Source of the DNA: Kitasatospora sp. SolWspMP-SS2h
GTDB lineage: Bacteria; Actinomycetota; Actinomycetes; Streptomycetales; Streptomycetaceae
DNA length: 64,000 nt
Reading direction: 5' to 3'
Assembly: GCF_003259315.1 (NCBI RefSeq)
Contig: NZ_QLLT01000034.1
Coordinates: 1-64,000 of the forward strand
Below are positions 1-8,832 of the stretch, one piece after another. A program made the translations under genes and the position numbers. Under the pieces are notes generated by a model. The model did not search any database. It saw only the letters and a list, made by a program, of their open reading frames with translations, and was not told where the DNA came from. Within the stretch, counting starts at the first letter, position 1. Each line of letters starts with the position of its first letter.

Positions 1-441
1 CCCCAGCACCGCGACCCCCGCACCCCACCCGTCACCGAGACCCTCCCCCTCTCCGCCACCACCCGCGCCGCGCTGCGCCAGTGGCTCACCGCCCGCGCCC
101 GCCTCACCGTCCGCGACGCCACCCGACCCCCCGGCCCCGGCAACGAGACCACCGACGCCCTGTGGGTCAGCATCGCCCCCAGCGGCCACCCCCGCCCCGG
201 CCTCCCCCTCCACTTCCGCGGCCTCGCCCGCGCCTACGCCCGCGCCGTCCACGACCTCAACACCGACATGGCCGGCCAACCCGGCTGGCACCCCCTCCCC
301 CGCCGCATGGAACCACTCCGCCGCGCCATCCAACCCCACCTCGACGACCCCACCGGTGTGACCGCCTTCTACCGCACCCGTCCACCCTCCACTGCCCCGG
401 CGGAGCCGGCTGCCGAGCGAGGGCCGTCTCAACGGAGCTGA
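1..441 (+). pseudogene. tyrosine-recombinase-like C-terminal fragment (tentative)
   Basis: An open frame runs in from the left edge and stops with TGA at 439-441, giving about 146 residues. It contains LSATTRAALRQWL, ALWVSIAP and later a segment rich in Arg and Leu. The first part resembles the region between the two catalytic boxes of actinobacterial phage-type integrases, but the HxxR and Tyr boxes are absent, so the true end of such a protein is missing. It may continue to the left of the window. The fragment lies next to other broken genes. The family call is by eye and weak; it could equally be an unknown hypothetical protein. Confidence 0.35.
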
Positions 442-524
442 AAGGTCCAGCAGGGCGTCCTCACCGGCCGGAGCTCTACGGATTCCGGCGACGCCGATGT
501 GCTCGGATTCGTTGCCGCTCCGGA

Positions 525-985
525 CTGCAAGAGGACAGTGCCGCCGACCGGCTCCTCCAGCAGGACCCCTTCGGCCCCACCGAACTGTTCTCCGCCGCCG
601 AATCCTCCGGCGAACACCCCACCCAGGTCGTCCTCGAAGCAGACACTATCGAAGCACTCCCCCACGAGACCCCCACCATCGTCCTCGGCCTCATCCAGGA
701 CGCCGCCAGCCCGCACGAAGCCGTCATCGCCCTCGTCCGCCACGCCATGCACATCACCGACAGCCTCCTCCTCGACCCCGTCGCCCTGCACGACCAACTC
801 GAAGACTTCGAGGAGACCGTCGCAGAACACACCGGCGACGACGACCCCGACCTCGACGACGTCGCCGTCCGCCTCACCCCCCTCGACCCCAAACGCCCTG
901 CCCGCGACCTCCTCGAAGACCTCCTCGCCGACATCCACGGCTGCTGGCTCCTCCACAGCGACTCCGCCGAACCTGACGAGGACAA
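525..985 (+). pseudogene. hypothetical protein fragment, family also present at 19.9 kb
   Basis: The frame encodes an acidic, helical-looking stretch with HEAVIALVRHAMHITDSLLL followed by DLDDVAVRLTPLDPKRPARDL. There is no start codon with a ribosome-binding site. The 3' end runs into an opposing fragment at about 975-1170 without a credible stop, so the gene looks broken at both ends. The same family recurs at 19,934-20,174, also broken, with residues such as VAVRLTPLDP and RPARDLL kept. The function is unknown. Confidence 0.5.
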
Positions 986-1170
986 GGATCTGGGCGACGG
1001 TGAGGGCGATGTGGAAGTTCGAGCGGGAGAACTCCAGGCAGGTGGGGCCCGTGCCGGGCCCTTCGCCCTCCTCTTCGTCCTCGTACCAGGTCTCGTCCTG
1101 CGTCCATCCGGCTTGCCGCAGCGGTGCGGTGAGCCGGGCGAGCAGTTGCGGCCCGAGGGCGTGCGGTGAC
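975..1170 (-). pseudogene. hypothetical protein N-terminal fragment
   Basis: Read on the minus strand, the frame gives ALGPQLLARLTAPLRQAGW, then a Glu-rich patch, then GPTCLEFSRSNFHIALTV. This reads like a real small soluble protein, not a shadow frame. No ATG, GTG or TTG with a ribosome-binding site lies just upstream, and the frame is cut where it meets the opposing fragment that ends near 985. I infer a truncated gene joined by rearrangement. It lies downstream of, and in the same direction as, the 740-residue gene at 1220-3442. Confidence 0.4.
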
Positions 1171-1219
1171 AGGGGGCTGTCCGTTGGGGGCCTCGTCAGG
1201 CAGTTGGTCGAGGGAGGGT

Positions 1220-3442
1220 TCAGGGCTGGCCGGCTTGGGCGGAGCGGGCCCGGAGCAGCAGCTCGCGGACGATCCGGTGCCACCGACGGGAGTCCTCGCC
1301 GTAGGAGTGGTCGTCGGCGTCGGGGTCCCACTTCTCGAGTTCCAGGAGCTGCTCCACCAGTTGTCCGAGGCGGTCGGGGTCGTATCCGCCACGGTCGGGG
1401 TCCAGCTGCTGTGCGATGTCGTGGAGGCGGTGGGCGGCGCGGTAGTGGGCGAGCTGGGTGTCCGTCAGGCGGCGGATCGCGTAGCCTCCGCATTTGCTGC
1501 ACCAGTCGAACTTCGTGTCGCCGAGCAGGTCCGCGACGGTGAGGAGGTCGTCGTCCGCGGTGACACCGCGTTCGCGGACGTGGGAGCAGAACGGCGAGTG
1601 TCCCTTGCCCTGGTAGCGGGGGTCTGCGTTGACCGCGTAGACCTGGACCTGGGCGAGGACTCCCAGCGGGATGCCGCTCCCGCTGCGCTTCCAGGTGCTG
1701 TCGTCGGGTGCTTCGAACGGTTCCAGGTCCAGGTCCTGGCCGTGGGCGAGGAGTCCCTGCCACACCGCGCGGGGAAGGCTGCGCGAGCGGCCGGCCCGGT
1801 CGTAGCCGGAATCCAGGGTGCGCAGGTCGGGCACGCCGCGGGCCGTCGCGAGCAGCCGCAGGTTGAACTCCCGTAGCCAGGGCCTGTCCCTGGAGACCAG
1901 CCAGGCGGCACGCTCGGCACCGGCGACCAGGCCCAGCCGCTCACCGAACAGCGGATCGTCAGGTTCACGCGTCCGCTCCCGCCACACGGGGGAGGGCTCC
2001 TCGGGGCGCTGGCCGATCGCCTCGGACCAGGGCTCGATCAGTGCCGCGGGCAGGTCGGCGGAGCCGGCGAGCAGGACGCCTCGCCAGCCGCCAGCCGCAC
2101 GCCGCTCCAATTCCTTGAAGGGCACGACCTCCGTTCCGGCGTCGGTGGAGAACACGGTGTACAGCTGGTCCTCGGCACCGGGCGCGGTGCTGAGCAGCCG
2201 CACGTGCTCGGCGGTGAGGGGGCGGCGCTGGTGCACCGGGGTGTCGTCGAAGACCCCCGGCCCCAGAGGACTCGCGTCGTCGGCAGCCATCGGGGTGCCG
2301 GGAGGTTCGGGCTCGCACCGCACGAACGCGGTGCGGGCCAGGAGTTGGTCGGCGATCAGCCGGGGTGCGCGGACAGTGAGCCTGCGCCGGCCCCAGTCGG
2401 CGCCGGTCAGGTAGGCGATCAGGACGCCGATCGTCCAGTGGTCGAGGCCGCCCAGCAGCCCCCGCTCACGCTGCTGCGCGTAGGGGTCCTCATCCGGGGG
2501 TTCCTGGAGGTGTGCGGTCAGCGTCACCGTCACGTCCGGGTCCGACATGCGGGCGACCCGGCGTGCCTCCTCCTCCCAGGAAGCCAGCAGCCGGGCGGCC
2601 GCACGGTGGGCTTCGTCATGGCCTTTGCGTCGTGAGTTGATTCCCCCGACGGCCTGATAGGTGACCAGGTGGTCGCCCGGCAGTGCCCATGCGTCCGCCG
2701 CTGCCCTCTGCCAGCGGGACCACATCGACCGCAGCCGCCCGGCGATCTCCTTGGGGTCGCCGATGGCGCTGAATGCTTCGTCTTCCGTGGGGAGTTCGGG
2801 CCTTTCCAGGCTCGCGGCCGCCGCTGCTTCCAGCAGGCCCGTCGCATCGACGAACAGTCCCGCTCGTTCGCGCAGCGTCTGGAGGCGCTCCTCCTTCAGC
2901 GCTGCCTTCGGTCGTGCCCAGTCGGTGAGCCAGGGGAACTTCGCGACGACGCTCTCGGCGAAGTGGAGGCTGTCCGCGGCGTCACGCCACCTGGACAGCG
3001 CCACGTCCCGGAGTTGCTCCGCGTCGTCGCGGGCGTCCTGATCCTGGTCGTAGGTCTCGTCCTCCTCGGAAACCGGGTCGGCGCGCAGGACCTGCGCGGC
3101 GCCTTCGGCTTCCTCTTGAGTGACTTCGTCGTCCGGATCCGCCTCCGTGTACTCCTGCAGCTGGGAGAGCAGCCCGCGGTAGCCGCCGAGCGCACGCAGG
3201 AAGAGGCCGACACCGCTGTCCGGACGATCCCAATCCCCTTGATGGGCGCAGACGGAGCACATCCGGGCGATCGTCGCGGCATTCAGCGGCGCCTCGGACG
3301 CCACCGCCCCGTCCGCGCGGAGCCGGGAGCACCGCAGGTGTGCGTGCAGCTTGGCGGCTTTGCCCTTCGCCGCGAAGACGGGCACGAGATGGCCGTCGAA
3401 CGGGCCGAGCGGAACATCAGCGGTCAGCACAGAGTCGCGCAC
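1220..3442 (-). CDS. uncharacterised 740-residue protein with paired Cys motifs at both ends
   Basis: The start is GTG at 3440-3442, preceded by GGGGAG at good spacing. I do not recognise the family. It has no signal peptide or membrane segment and is rich in Glu, Arg and Trp. Near the N terminus (about residues 33-67) there is His-x3-Cys-Ser, a spacer, then MCSVCAH. Near the C terminus (about 630-670) a similar arrangement appears: HSPFCSHVRERG, a spacer, then WCSKCGGYA. This looks like one small zinc-binding-type unit duplicated at the two ends. The middle is helical with no known catalytic motif. It stands alone between gene fragments in an accessory zone, so a mobile-element or defence role is possible, but nothing in the sequence proves it. 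Confidence 0.75.
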   Translation of the reverse strand: MRDSVLTADVPLGPFDGHLVPVFAAKGKAAKLHAHLRCSRLRADGAVASEAPLNAATIARMCSVCAHQGDWDRPDSGVGLFLRALGGYRGLLSQLQEYTEADPDDEVTQEEAEGAAQVLRADPVSEEDETYDQDQDARDDAEQLRDVALSRWRDAADSLHFAESVVAKFPWLTDWARPKAALKEERLQTLRERAGLFVDATGLLEAAAAASLERPELPTEDEAFSAIGDPKEIAGRLRSMWSRWQRAAADAWALPGDHLVTYQAVGGINSRRKGHDEAHRAAARLLASWEEEARRVARMSDPDVTVTLTAHLQEPPDEDPYAQQRERGLLGGLDHWTIGVLIAYLTGADWGRRRLTVRAPRLIADQLLARTAFVRCEPEPPGTPMAADDASPLGPGVFDDTPVHQRRPLTAEHVRLLSTAPGAEDQLYTVFSTDAGTEVVPFKELERRAAGGWRGVLLAGSADLPAALIEPWSEAIGQRPEEPSPVWRERTREPDDPLFGERLGLVAGAERAAWLVSRDRPWLREFNLRLLATARGVPDLRTLDSGYDRAGRSRSLPRAVWQGLLAHGQDLDLEPFEAPDDSTWKRSGSGIPLGVLAQVQVYAVNADPRYQGKGHSPFCSHVRERGVTADDDLLTVADLLGDTKFDWCSKCGGYAIRRLTDTQLAHYRAAHRLHDIAQQLDPDRGGYDPDRLGQLVEQLLELEKWDPDADDHSYGEDSRRWHRIVRELLLRARSAQAGQP

Positions 3443-3794
3443 CCAACTCCCCTATCAGTCTCGACCGGTGAGCCTATCCGGCAGCTCGGACAACGGCCCC
3501 GACAGCGCCTGTCCCGGGCGAACTGCACCACAGCGGGAGCGCGTCCGTGGTACCCCAGCACGTTGGCTCCGAAGAGGAACCCATTCAACGTCGCGCGTCG
3601 TCCGGCTCTTGCTCCTCGTGGCCGTCGAGATCGACGGGCTCGGCAGACAATGGGGCCGCAACCGGGCGCAACGTGGCCGGGCCGCGGGACAGGCCCGGAA
3701 GCCGCTGGGGCGGCTACCCTCCCCTGCCTCGGGGATGGGTAATCAGCTGGCGCCCCGTCTCGGCGGTTCCTCGCCGGGCAGTGACTCGGTGGCG
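3443..3794. other. intergenic region, no gene seen
   Basis: About 350 bases separate the start of the 740-residue gene from the stop of the zinc-finger regulator. Short open frames here have no ribosome-binding site and no recognisable protein. The region just upstream of 3442 should hold the promoter of the 740-residue gene. Confidence 0.5.
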
Positions 3795-4622
3795 TCACTT
3801 CCCGAGGCGGTCGACGATCCACGGGATGCTGCGCCCGGTCTGTTCGGCCAGCTCCCGCAGGGTGGCACCGGCGGACCGGCGCTCCCGCAGCCATCCGGCG
3901 ATGTCCGTGGTGCCGACGAGCCGTGCCGTCCGCTCGTCGTTGATGGTCACCCTGGCCCGGCGCCCGGCCGGGGAGTTGACGCCGGTGGGCCGGAGCGGGA
4001 TGCCGTGGTCGGCGAGCAGGTCGCGCAAGGTGACGCGACCGATTCCCAGCTGCCGTGCGGCCTGTTCGATGCTCAGTTGTCGACCGGTGTAGAGCTCGGC
4101 CAGGGCATCGGGCAGGGTGGCGAATCCGAGGCGCGCAGCAGCCTCCCGCGCCCGCGCGCCGGCCTGGGCGGAGCGGGTGCGGCGCCCGGCGAGCAGTTGC
4201 TCCGCCCGCGCGCGTGTCAGTTCTTCCGGAACGGACCGGGAGGTTTGTCGTACTGCCGCTCGGGCCAGTTCTCCGGAGCGGGCCATGGCTTGGCCGGCCG
4301 CGAAGTTCTCCCGCATCTCGGCGGAGGTCCGGTACGCCGCCGTCTGGCGCGTCGAGCGGCTTCGGTTCAGTTCCCGTGAACTGAGGGAGCGCCGCCTGCG
4401 CAGTCCGTACCGGGTGCGGTACTCGGCCGCGCTGAGGCCGTGCGCCCGCAGATGGGAGCCCAGCGCACGAAAGCCGCGACCGCACACGTGGCACACCACC
4501 CGGTCGGCGCCCTCGTCGCGCACGAGCACGCCGAAGTCCGGGCGCTCGGCGGGGGGCAGGACCGCACCCGCACCCGACTCCCGCGCTTGGACCGGATGAC
4601 CGGCGATCACCGAGTTGGCCAC
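3795..4622 (-). CDS. Ros/MucR-type zinc-finger regulator
   Basis: This encodes 275 residues from GTG at 4620-4622. Residues 43-74 (CHVCGRGFRALGSHLRAHGL, then SAAEYRTRYGL) match the Ros/MucR zinc-finger signature: Cys44, Cys47, His57 and His61 as likely zinc ligands, followed by the typical EYR..YGL tail. Two further helix-turn-helix-like segments lie near residues 183-205 (IEQAARQLGIGRVTLRDLL) and 250-272 (TLRELAEQTGRSIPWIVDR). The protein is therefore a probable DNA-binding regulator. Inverted AT-rich repeats begin only 11 bases upstream of its start codon, consistent with autoregulation and with control of the divergent transcript at 4774. The target relation is inferred. The family resembles regulators linked with mobile DNA in actinomycetes. 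Confidence 0.75.
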   Translation of the reverse strand: MANSVIAGHPVQARESGAGAVLPPAERPDFGVLVRDEGADRVVCHVCGRGFRALGSHLRAHGLSAAEYRTRYGLRRRRSLSSRELNRSRSTRQTAAYRTSAEMRENFAAGQAMARSGELARAAVRQTSRSVPEELTRARAEQLLAGRRTRSAQAGARAREAAARLGFATLPDALAELYTGRQLSIEQAARQLGIGRVTLRDLLADHGIPLRPTGVNSPAGRRARVTINDERTARLVGTTDIAGWLRERRSAGATLRELAEQTGRSIPWIVDRLGK

Positions 4623-4632
4623 ACCGCCAGAC

Positions 4633-4748
4633 TATTGCACAAAGTATGCACTTGCGCACTCTATGCAATAGACCGTGCGATCCGTCCGGCGGGCGCGCAC
4701 CCGGCCACATCCTCACCGTTCTTATTGCAAAATATGTGCAAGTGCATA
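4633..4748. promoter_or_regulatory. inverted operator array in divergent promoter
   Basis: Two 26-bp copies lie in opposite orientation at 4645-4670 and 4723-4748. When one is reverse-complemented, 21 of 26 positions agree, including TATGCACTTGC at one end and TGCAATA at the other. An extra TATTGCA half-site lies at 4633-4639. Each copy is itself partly palindromic. The block is far more AT-rich than its surroundings and lies between the zinc-finger regulator and the tsaD fragment. It most likely forms the divergent promoter and operator; binding by the neighbouring regulator is inferred. Confidence 0.65.
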
Positions 4749-4773
4749 TCAATGGCAGGAAGTGGGCGTGGGG

Positions 4774-5335
4774 ATGTCGGGGTCGCCGGTGGTGCTGGGG
4801 ATCGAGTCGTCGTGCGACGAGACGGGGGCGGGGCTGGTCCGGGGCGGCAGGCTGCTCGGCGCGGCGGTGGCGTCCAGCATGGACGAGCACGCCCGGTTCG
4901 GCGGCGTGGTGCCGGAGATCGCCGCCCGCGCCCACGTCCACGCCATGGCCCCGGTGGTGCGCGAGGCCCTCGACCGGGCCGGGCTGACCCTGGCCGACGT
5001 CGGCGCGGTCGCCGTGACGACCGGCCCCGGCCTGTCCGGCGCGCTCCAGGTCGGACTGGCCGCGGCCAAGGGCTACGCGTTCTCGCTCGGCGTGCCGCTG
5101 TACGGCGTGCACCACCTCGCCGGACACGTCGCCGCCGCCACCCTGGACGGCGGGCCGCTGCCCGGCCCCTGCGTGGTGCTGATCGTCTCCGGCGGCCACA
5201 CCTCGCTGCTCCTGGTACGCGACCTGGCCCGCGACCCGATCCTCCACCTCGGCGACACCCTGGACGACGCGGCCGGCGAGTGCTTCGACAAGACCGCCCG
5301 CCTGCTGGGCCTGCCCTACCCCGACGCGCCCGCCA
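4774..5335 (+). pseudogene. tsaD: truncated tsaD (tRNA N6-threonylcarbamoyladenosine transferase)
   Basis: The start is ATG 4774 (or GTG 4768, which has AGGA seven bases upstream). The first 185 or so residues match the Kae1/TsaD family: VLGIESSCDETG at the N terminus, FGGVVPEIAARAH, the metal-binding VHHLAGHVAA (HxxxH), IVSGGHTSLLLV and the GECFDKTARLLGLPYP block. Sequence identity to the family stops abruptly at about 5325-5335, where the 3' half of the gene, including the last metal ligand, is replaced by dsbA sequence in another frame. Full-length TsaD is about 340-370 residues. The product cannot be functional, so an intact copy is expected elsewhere on the chromosome. Confidence 0.8.
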
Positions 5336-6069
5336 GAAGCAGGCCGAGCAGCGCCGCCGCAGGATCCGCATCGGCGTCTCGATCGGCGCCGCCGTCGCCG
5401 TGCTCGCCGCAATAGCCGTCGCCATCGGCACCGCGGACGGCGGCGGGGACGCCGCGGTGGCCGGCCCGCTGACCGTCCCGGCGCACACCACCGGCCAGGA
5501 CGGCACCGTCATCGTCTACGGCAACGCCGACGCGAAGCACACCCTGGACGTGTGGGAGGACTTCCGCTGCCCGATCTGCAAGGAGCTGGAGACCTCCGCC
5601 GGGGCCGCCGATCCAGCAGTTCGCCGACGACGGCACCTACAAGATCCAGTACCACCTGGCGACCTTCCTGGACGACCGCCTCGGCGGCAGCGGCTCCAAG
5701 ACCGCCCTGGAGGTCGCCGGCGCTGCCCTCGACCAGGGCCCGGAGAAGTTCAAGGCGTTCCACGACTACCTCTACGCCCACCAGCCCGACGAGCAGAGCG
5801 ACGGTTTCGGCAGCCGCGACGAACTGCTCGACCTCGTCAAGAACGTCCCCGGCCTGGTGACGCCCGTCTTCACCGACGCCGTCGACCAGCGCACCTACGC
5901 CCCCTGGGCCGCCAAGGTCTCCGCGCAGTTCGCCTCCAGCGGCGTCAGCGGCACCCCCACCCTCAAACTCGACGGCAAGCAGCTCAACGTCTTCGGCGGC
6001 ACCGGAGCCCCCGTCACCGCCGACCAGTACAAGGCCCTCGTCCAGCAGGCTGTGGGCGGCGCCAAGTGA
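5332..6069 (+). pseudogene. DsbA-like thiol oxidoreductase, 5'-truncated and frameshifted
   Basis: The frame opens inside the protein with a basic segment and a membrane anchor (IGVSIGAAVAVLAAIAVAIG), then the thioredoxin-fold domain with active site FRCPICKELE. The reading frame changes near 5601-5611: one extra base, or two lost, separates the CPIC half from the IQQFADDGTYK half. The remainder ends with SGTPTLKLDGKQL, the cis-Pro loop region, and a stop at 6067-6069. The 5' end, including the start codon, is lost where it is joined to the tsaD fragment. The adjacent VKOR gene, the usual reoxidation partner of such proteins, overlaps its stop by four bases, so the two once formed an operon. 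The single-base shift could be an assembly error, but the 5' loss cannot. Confidence 0.75.
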
Positions 6070-6704
6070 CCGCCGACCTGGCCGAACACACCCCGCACAC
6101 CACAGCCCCCGCCCCGGCCCGCTCCGCCCGGCCGACGGGCTGGCTGCTGCTCATCGCCGGCGCGCTCGGCCTGGCCGCCTCGATCACGTTGACGCTGGAG
6201 AAGATCCGGCTGCTGGAGAACCCCCGTTACGTACCCAGCTGCAACATCAACCCGGTCCTCAGCTGCGGCTCGGTGATGCGCACCGCCCAGGCGTCCGCGT
6301 TCGGCTTCCCCAATCCGCTGATCGGGGTCGCCGCGTTCGCCGTGGTGGTCACCGTCGGCGTCGTCCTGCTGACCGGAGCCCGGCTGCCGCGCTGGTTCTG
6401 GCTCGGCCTGCAGGCGGGGACGATACTCGGCCTCGGCTTCGTGTCCTGGCTGATCGACCAGACGCTGTACCGGATCGGCGCGGTCTGCCCCTACTGCACG
6501 GTGGTGTGGGCCTCGGTGATCGCCCTGTTCTGGTACACCACCCTGCACAACCTGCGCACCGGCGCGATCCCGCTGCCGACCCGCTGGCGCCCGGGCGTCG
6601 CGGCCCTCGCCCGCTGGCACTGGGTGGCCCCCGCACTGGGTTACCTGCTGGTGGTCTTGTTGGTCCTCAACAGGTTCTGGTACTACTGGCGCACCCTCGT
6701 GTGA
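6066..6704 (+). CDS. vitamin K epoxide reductase (VKOR) family protein
   Basis: This encodes 212 residues from GTG 6066, overlapping the dsbA stop (GTGA). It is an integral membrane protein with about five hydrophobic segments (residues 25-45, 85-104, 111-131, 145-158, 187-205). Cys59 and Cys67 form the loop cysteine pair (CNINPVLSC), and CPYC at 141-144 is the quinone-side active site. Bacterial VKOR reoxidises DsbA-type proteins and passes electrons to quinone, so it supports disulfide formation outside the membrane. Its partner dsbA here is broken, so this copy may be an orphan or may serve another DsbA. The length is normal for the family. Confidence 0.85.
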   Translation: MTADLAEHTPHTTAPAPARSARPTGWLLLIAGALGLAASITLTLEKIRLLENPRYVPSCNINPVLSCGSVMRTAQASAFGFPNPLIGVAAFAVVVTVGVVLLTGARLPRWFWLGLQAGTILGLGFVSWLIDQTLYRIGAVCPYCTVVWASVIALFWYTTLHNLRTGAIPLPTRWRPGVAALARWHWVAPALGYLLVVLLVLNRFWYYWRTLV

Positions 6705-6727
6705 CCACCGTTCCGGACGCCTCCTGA

Positions 6728-6910
6728 CGCTCCCTCGGGCTGGCCGCGCTGCTGCCGAGCCCGCGCTTCCCGCTGCTCGCCCGGTTGTTCGCACCCCCGG
6801 CCCTGCCCGCGTGGCGGCGGCCGGTACTCCCCACGCCCACCGGCTGCGCGCTCGGCGTGCTGCTGGCCCGCTCCCTGCCCCGGAGGGGTCCGCCGGTCGC
6901 CCCGGCCTGA
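6728..6910 (+). other. possible membrane-protein C-terminal remnant
   Basis: Between VKOR and the PepSY gene one frame reads LGLAALLPSPRFPLLARLFAPP and on to a stop at 6908-6910. It is hydrophobic and protein-like, but a stop precedes it at 6725 and there is no start codon with a ribosome-binding site. It may be the tail of a lost gene. No other gene is seen in this 312-base gap. Confidence 0.25.
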
Positions 6911-7016
6911 CGCCGCACCCGCGGCTTCCGGCCCGGCCGCCCCGTGCGGCCCGAGCGACCGTCCGACGCCTGACCGCGCCCGACGCGGGCGCGCGACCCG
7001 TAGGGAAGAACCCCGC

Positions 7017-8471
7017 ATGTCTTCGACAACCGAACAACGCCCCTCCGACGCCCCCGCCCCGGGGGCGGGAGAAGCCGCGCCCACCCGCTCCTGGGGTGCG
7101 CTGCGCCCCCTGCTGGCCCGGCTGCACTTCTACGCCGGCATCCTCGTCGCCCCGTTCCTGCTGGTCGCGGCGGTGACCGGCCTGCTGTACACCTTCACGC
7201 CCCAGCTGGAGCGGTTCGTCTACGCGAGCTACCTGACGGTCGACCACCCCGGCGGTGACGTGAAGCCGCTCGCGGAGCAGGTCGCCGCGGCCCGCTCGGT
7301 CTACCCGGACGGCACGCTGGCATCCGTCATCACCCCGCCCGGGCCGGACGACACCACCCGGGTCGTGCTGTCGCTGCCCGAACTCGGCGACAAGCAGCGC
7401 ACCGTGTTCGTCGACCCGTACACCGCGCAGGTCAAGGGCGACCTGACCACCTGGTTCGGCTCCACCCCGCTGTCCACCTGGCTGGACGACCTGCACCGCA
7501 ACCTGCACCTGGGCGAGGTCGGCCGCCTGTACTCGGAGACCGCCGCGAGCTGGCTGTGGGTGGTGGTCCTCGGCGGCCTCGCGCTGTGGCTGTCCCGGGC
7601 CCGCGGGCAGCGCGCCGCCACCGCGCGCGGCGTGCTGCTGCCGGATCGCTCGGCACGCGGAGTGCGCCGCACCCGCAGCTGGCACGCCGTCACCGGCGTC
7701 TGGCTGGCACTCGGGCTGCTGTTCCTCTCCGCCACCGGCCTGACCTGGTCGCACTACGCGGGCGGCCGCTTCGGCCGCCTCCTGGACGCGGCCAAGGGCC
7801 ACGCCCCCGAACTCGACGCGACACTGCCCGGCACCACTGCCCCCGCGGCGACCGGCGGCGAGCACGCCGGGCACGAGGGCCACACCGGGACGACCGGCAA
7901 CCCGGCCGATCCGAACCCGGCCGCCTTCCAGGCCGCCCTCACCACCGCCCGCGCTGCCGGGCTCGGCGGCACCGTCACCATCACCGCGCCCGACGGACCC
8001 GGCACCGCCTGGACGGTCGCCCAGTCCGACAACACCTGGCCCGTCCACTACGACCAGGTCGCCGTCGACACCTCCACCAACACCGTCACCGACCGCACCC
8101 GCTGGGCGGACTACCCGCTGCTCGCCAAGCTCTCCAAGCTCGGCGTCCAGGGCCACATGGGCCGCCTGTTCGGCCTCGTCAACGAACTCGTCCTCGCCGC
8201 GCTCGCCATCGGCCTGAGCGTCATCACCGTCCTCGGCTACCGGATGTGGTGGCAGCGCCGCCCCACCCGCGCCGACCGCACCGCCCGCGTCGGCAAGGCC
8301 CCGGCCCGCGGCACCTGGCGCCAACTGCCACTCCCGGCCCTCCTCGTCGGCGTCCCGCTGGTGATCGCCCTCGGCTGGGTCCTGCCTGTCCTGGGCGTGA
8401 CGCTGGCCGCGTTCCTGGTCGGCGACCTCGCGTACGGCCTGGTCCTACGGCGCCGGTCCGCCACCGGCTGA
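7017..8471 (+). CDS. PepSY-domain membrane protein (iron-regulated/PiuB-like)
   Basis: This encodes 484 residues from ATG 7017, with GGGAAG upstream. It has the PepSY-associated TM architecture: a first membrane helix at about 42-62 (LHFYAGILVAPFLLVAAVTGLLY), an extracytoplasmic PepSY-like segment, HRNLHLGEVGRLYSE at about 160, a second helix at about 177-195, a third at about 225-245, a His-rich loop (EHAGHEGHTG, about 280-290), and a C-terminal helix pair. Family members occur with metal, heme or siderophore systems and may reduce or handle metals at the membrane. The substrate is not shown here. It lies downstream of VKOR and may be cotranscribed with it; a strong hairpin follows its stop. 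Confidence 0.8.
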   Translation: MSSTTEQRPSDAPAPGAGEAAPTRSWGALRPLLARLHFYAGILVAPFLLVAAVTGLLYTFTPQLERFVYASYLTVDHPGGDVKPLAEQVAAARSVYPDGTLASVITPPGPDDTTRVVLSLPELGDKQRTVFVDPYTAQVKGDLTTWFGSTPLSTWLDDLHRNLHLGEVGRLYSETAASWLWVVVLGGLALWLSRARGQRAATARGVLLPDRSARGVRRTRSWHAVTGVWLALGLLFLSATGLTWSHYAGGRFGRLLDAAKGHAPELDATLPGTTAPAATGGEHAGHEGHTGTTGNPADPNPAAFQAALTTARAAGLGGTVTITAPDGPGTAWTVAQSDNTWPVHYDQVAVDTSTNTVTDRTRWADYPLLAKLSKLGVQGHMGRLFGLVNELVLAALAIGLSVITVLGYRMWWQRRPTRADRTARVGKAPARGTWRQLPLPALLVGVPLVIALGWVLPVLGVTLAAFLVGDLAYGLVLRRRSATG

Positions 8472-8476
8472 CGCGC

Positions 8477-8512
8477 CCGCGCCGGGAGCGGCGGGTACCG
8501 CTCCCGGCGCGG
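8477..8512 (+). terminator. GC-rich hairpin after the PepSY gene
   Basis: A perfect 15-bp inverted repeat (arms 8477-8491 and 8498-8512) with a six-base loop starts six bases after the stop codon. There is no U-tract, which is usual for actinomycete terminators. Confidence 0.7.
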
Positions 8513-8832
8513 CCTATCTGGGGTCCACGTGCTCGGGCACCGGCCGCCGACGATCCGGTTCGATGCCGGACGGTTCCTCTCGAAGGGAGCGGACAACGGC
8601 ACCGGCGACCGGATATGGCCTGCTGGGGTATGGCACCGGGACGGGGCCGTTCGGGTGGTGCCGAAGCTGGGGGGCAGGCCGTTTGCGTCGGGGCTGCGAA
8701 GGAGGAGTGTCCGTGCCGGTGTGCGGGGAGGCCGACGGCACGGGCCGGGGGTGGGACGGCGCCTGGAAGTGGCGTCCCGCCCCCGATCGGTCCGGTTCCG
8801 GGTGTACCGGGGGACCGTAGGGGTGGGGTGGG
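8513..8832. other. intergenic region, no gene seen
   Basis: About 320 bases lie between the PepSY hairpin and the stop of the secreted-protein gene at 8833. Open frames here are short and have no ribosome-binding site or recognisable motif. Confidence 0.5.

Noticed and set aside
4440..6704. One 754-codon frame joining dsbA and VKOR
   Set aside because: The frame is open through the tsaD region only by chance. VKOR has its own GTG start overlapping the dsbA stop, and dsbA changes frame at about 5605.
7017..8471. PepSY protein as a copper transporter
   Set aside because: A His-rich loop is present, but no copper motif or copper neighbour supports a specific substrate.
8513..8832. Short frames between the PepSY and secreted-protein genes
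   Set aside because: There is no start with a ribosome-binding site, the composition is Arg/Gly-rich, and none resembles a known small protein.
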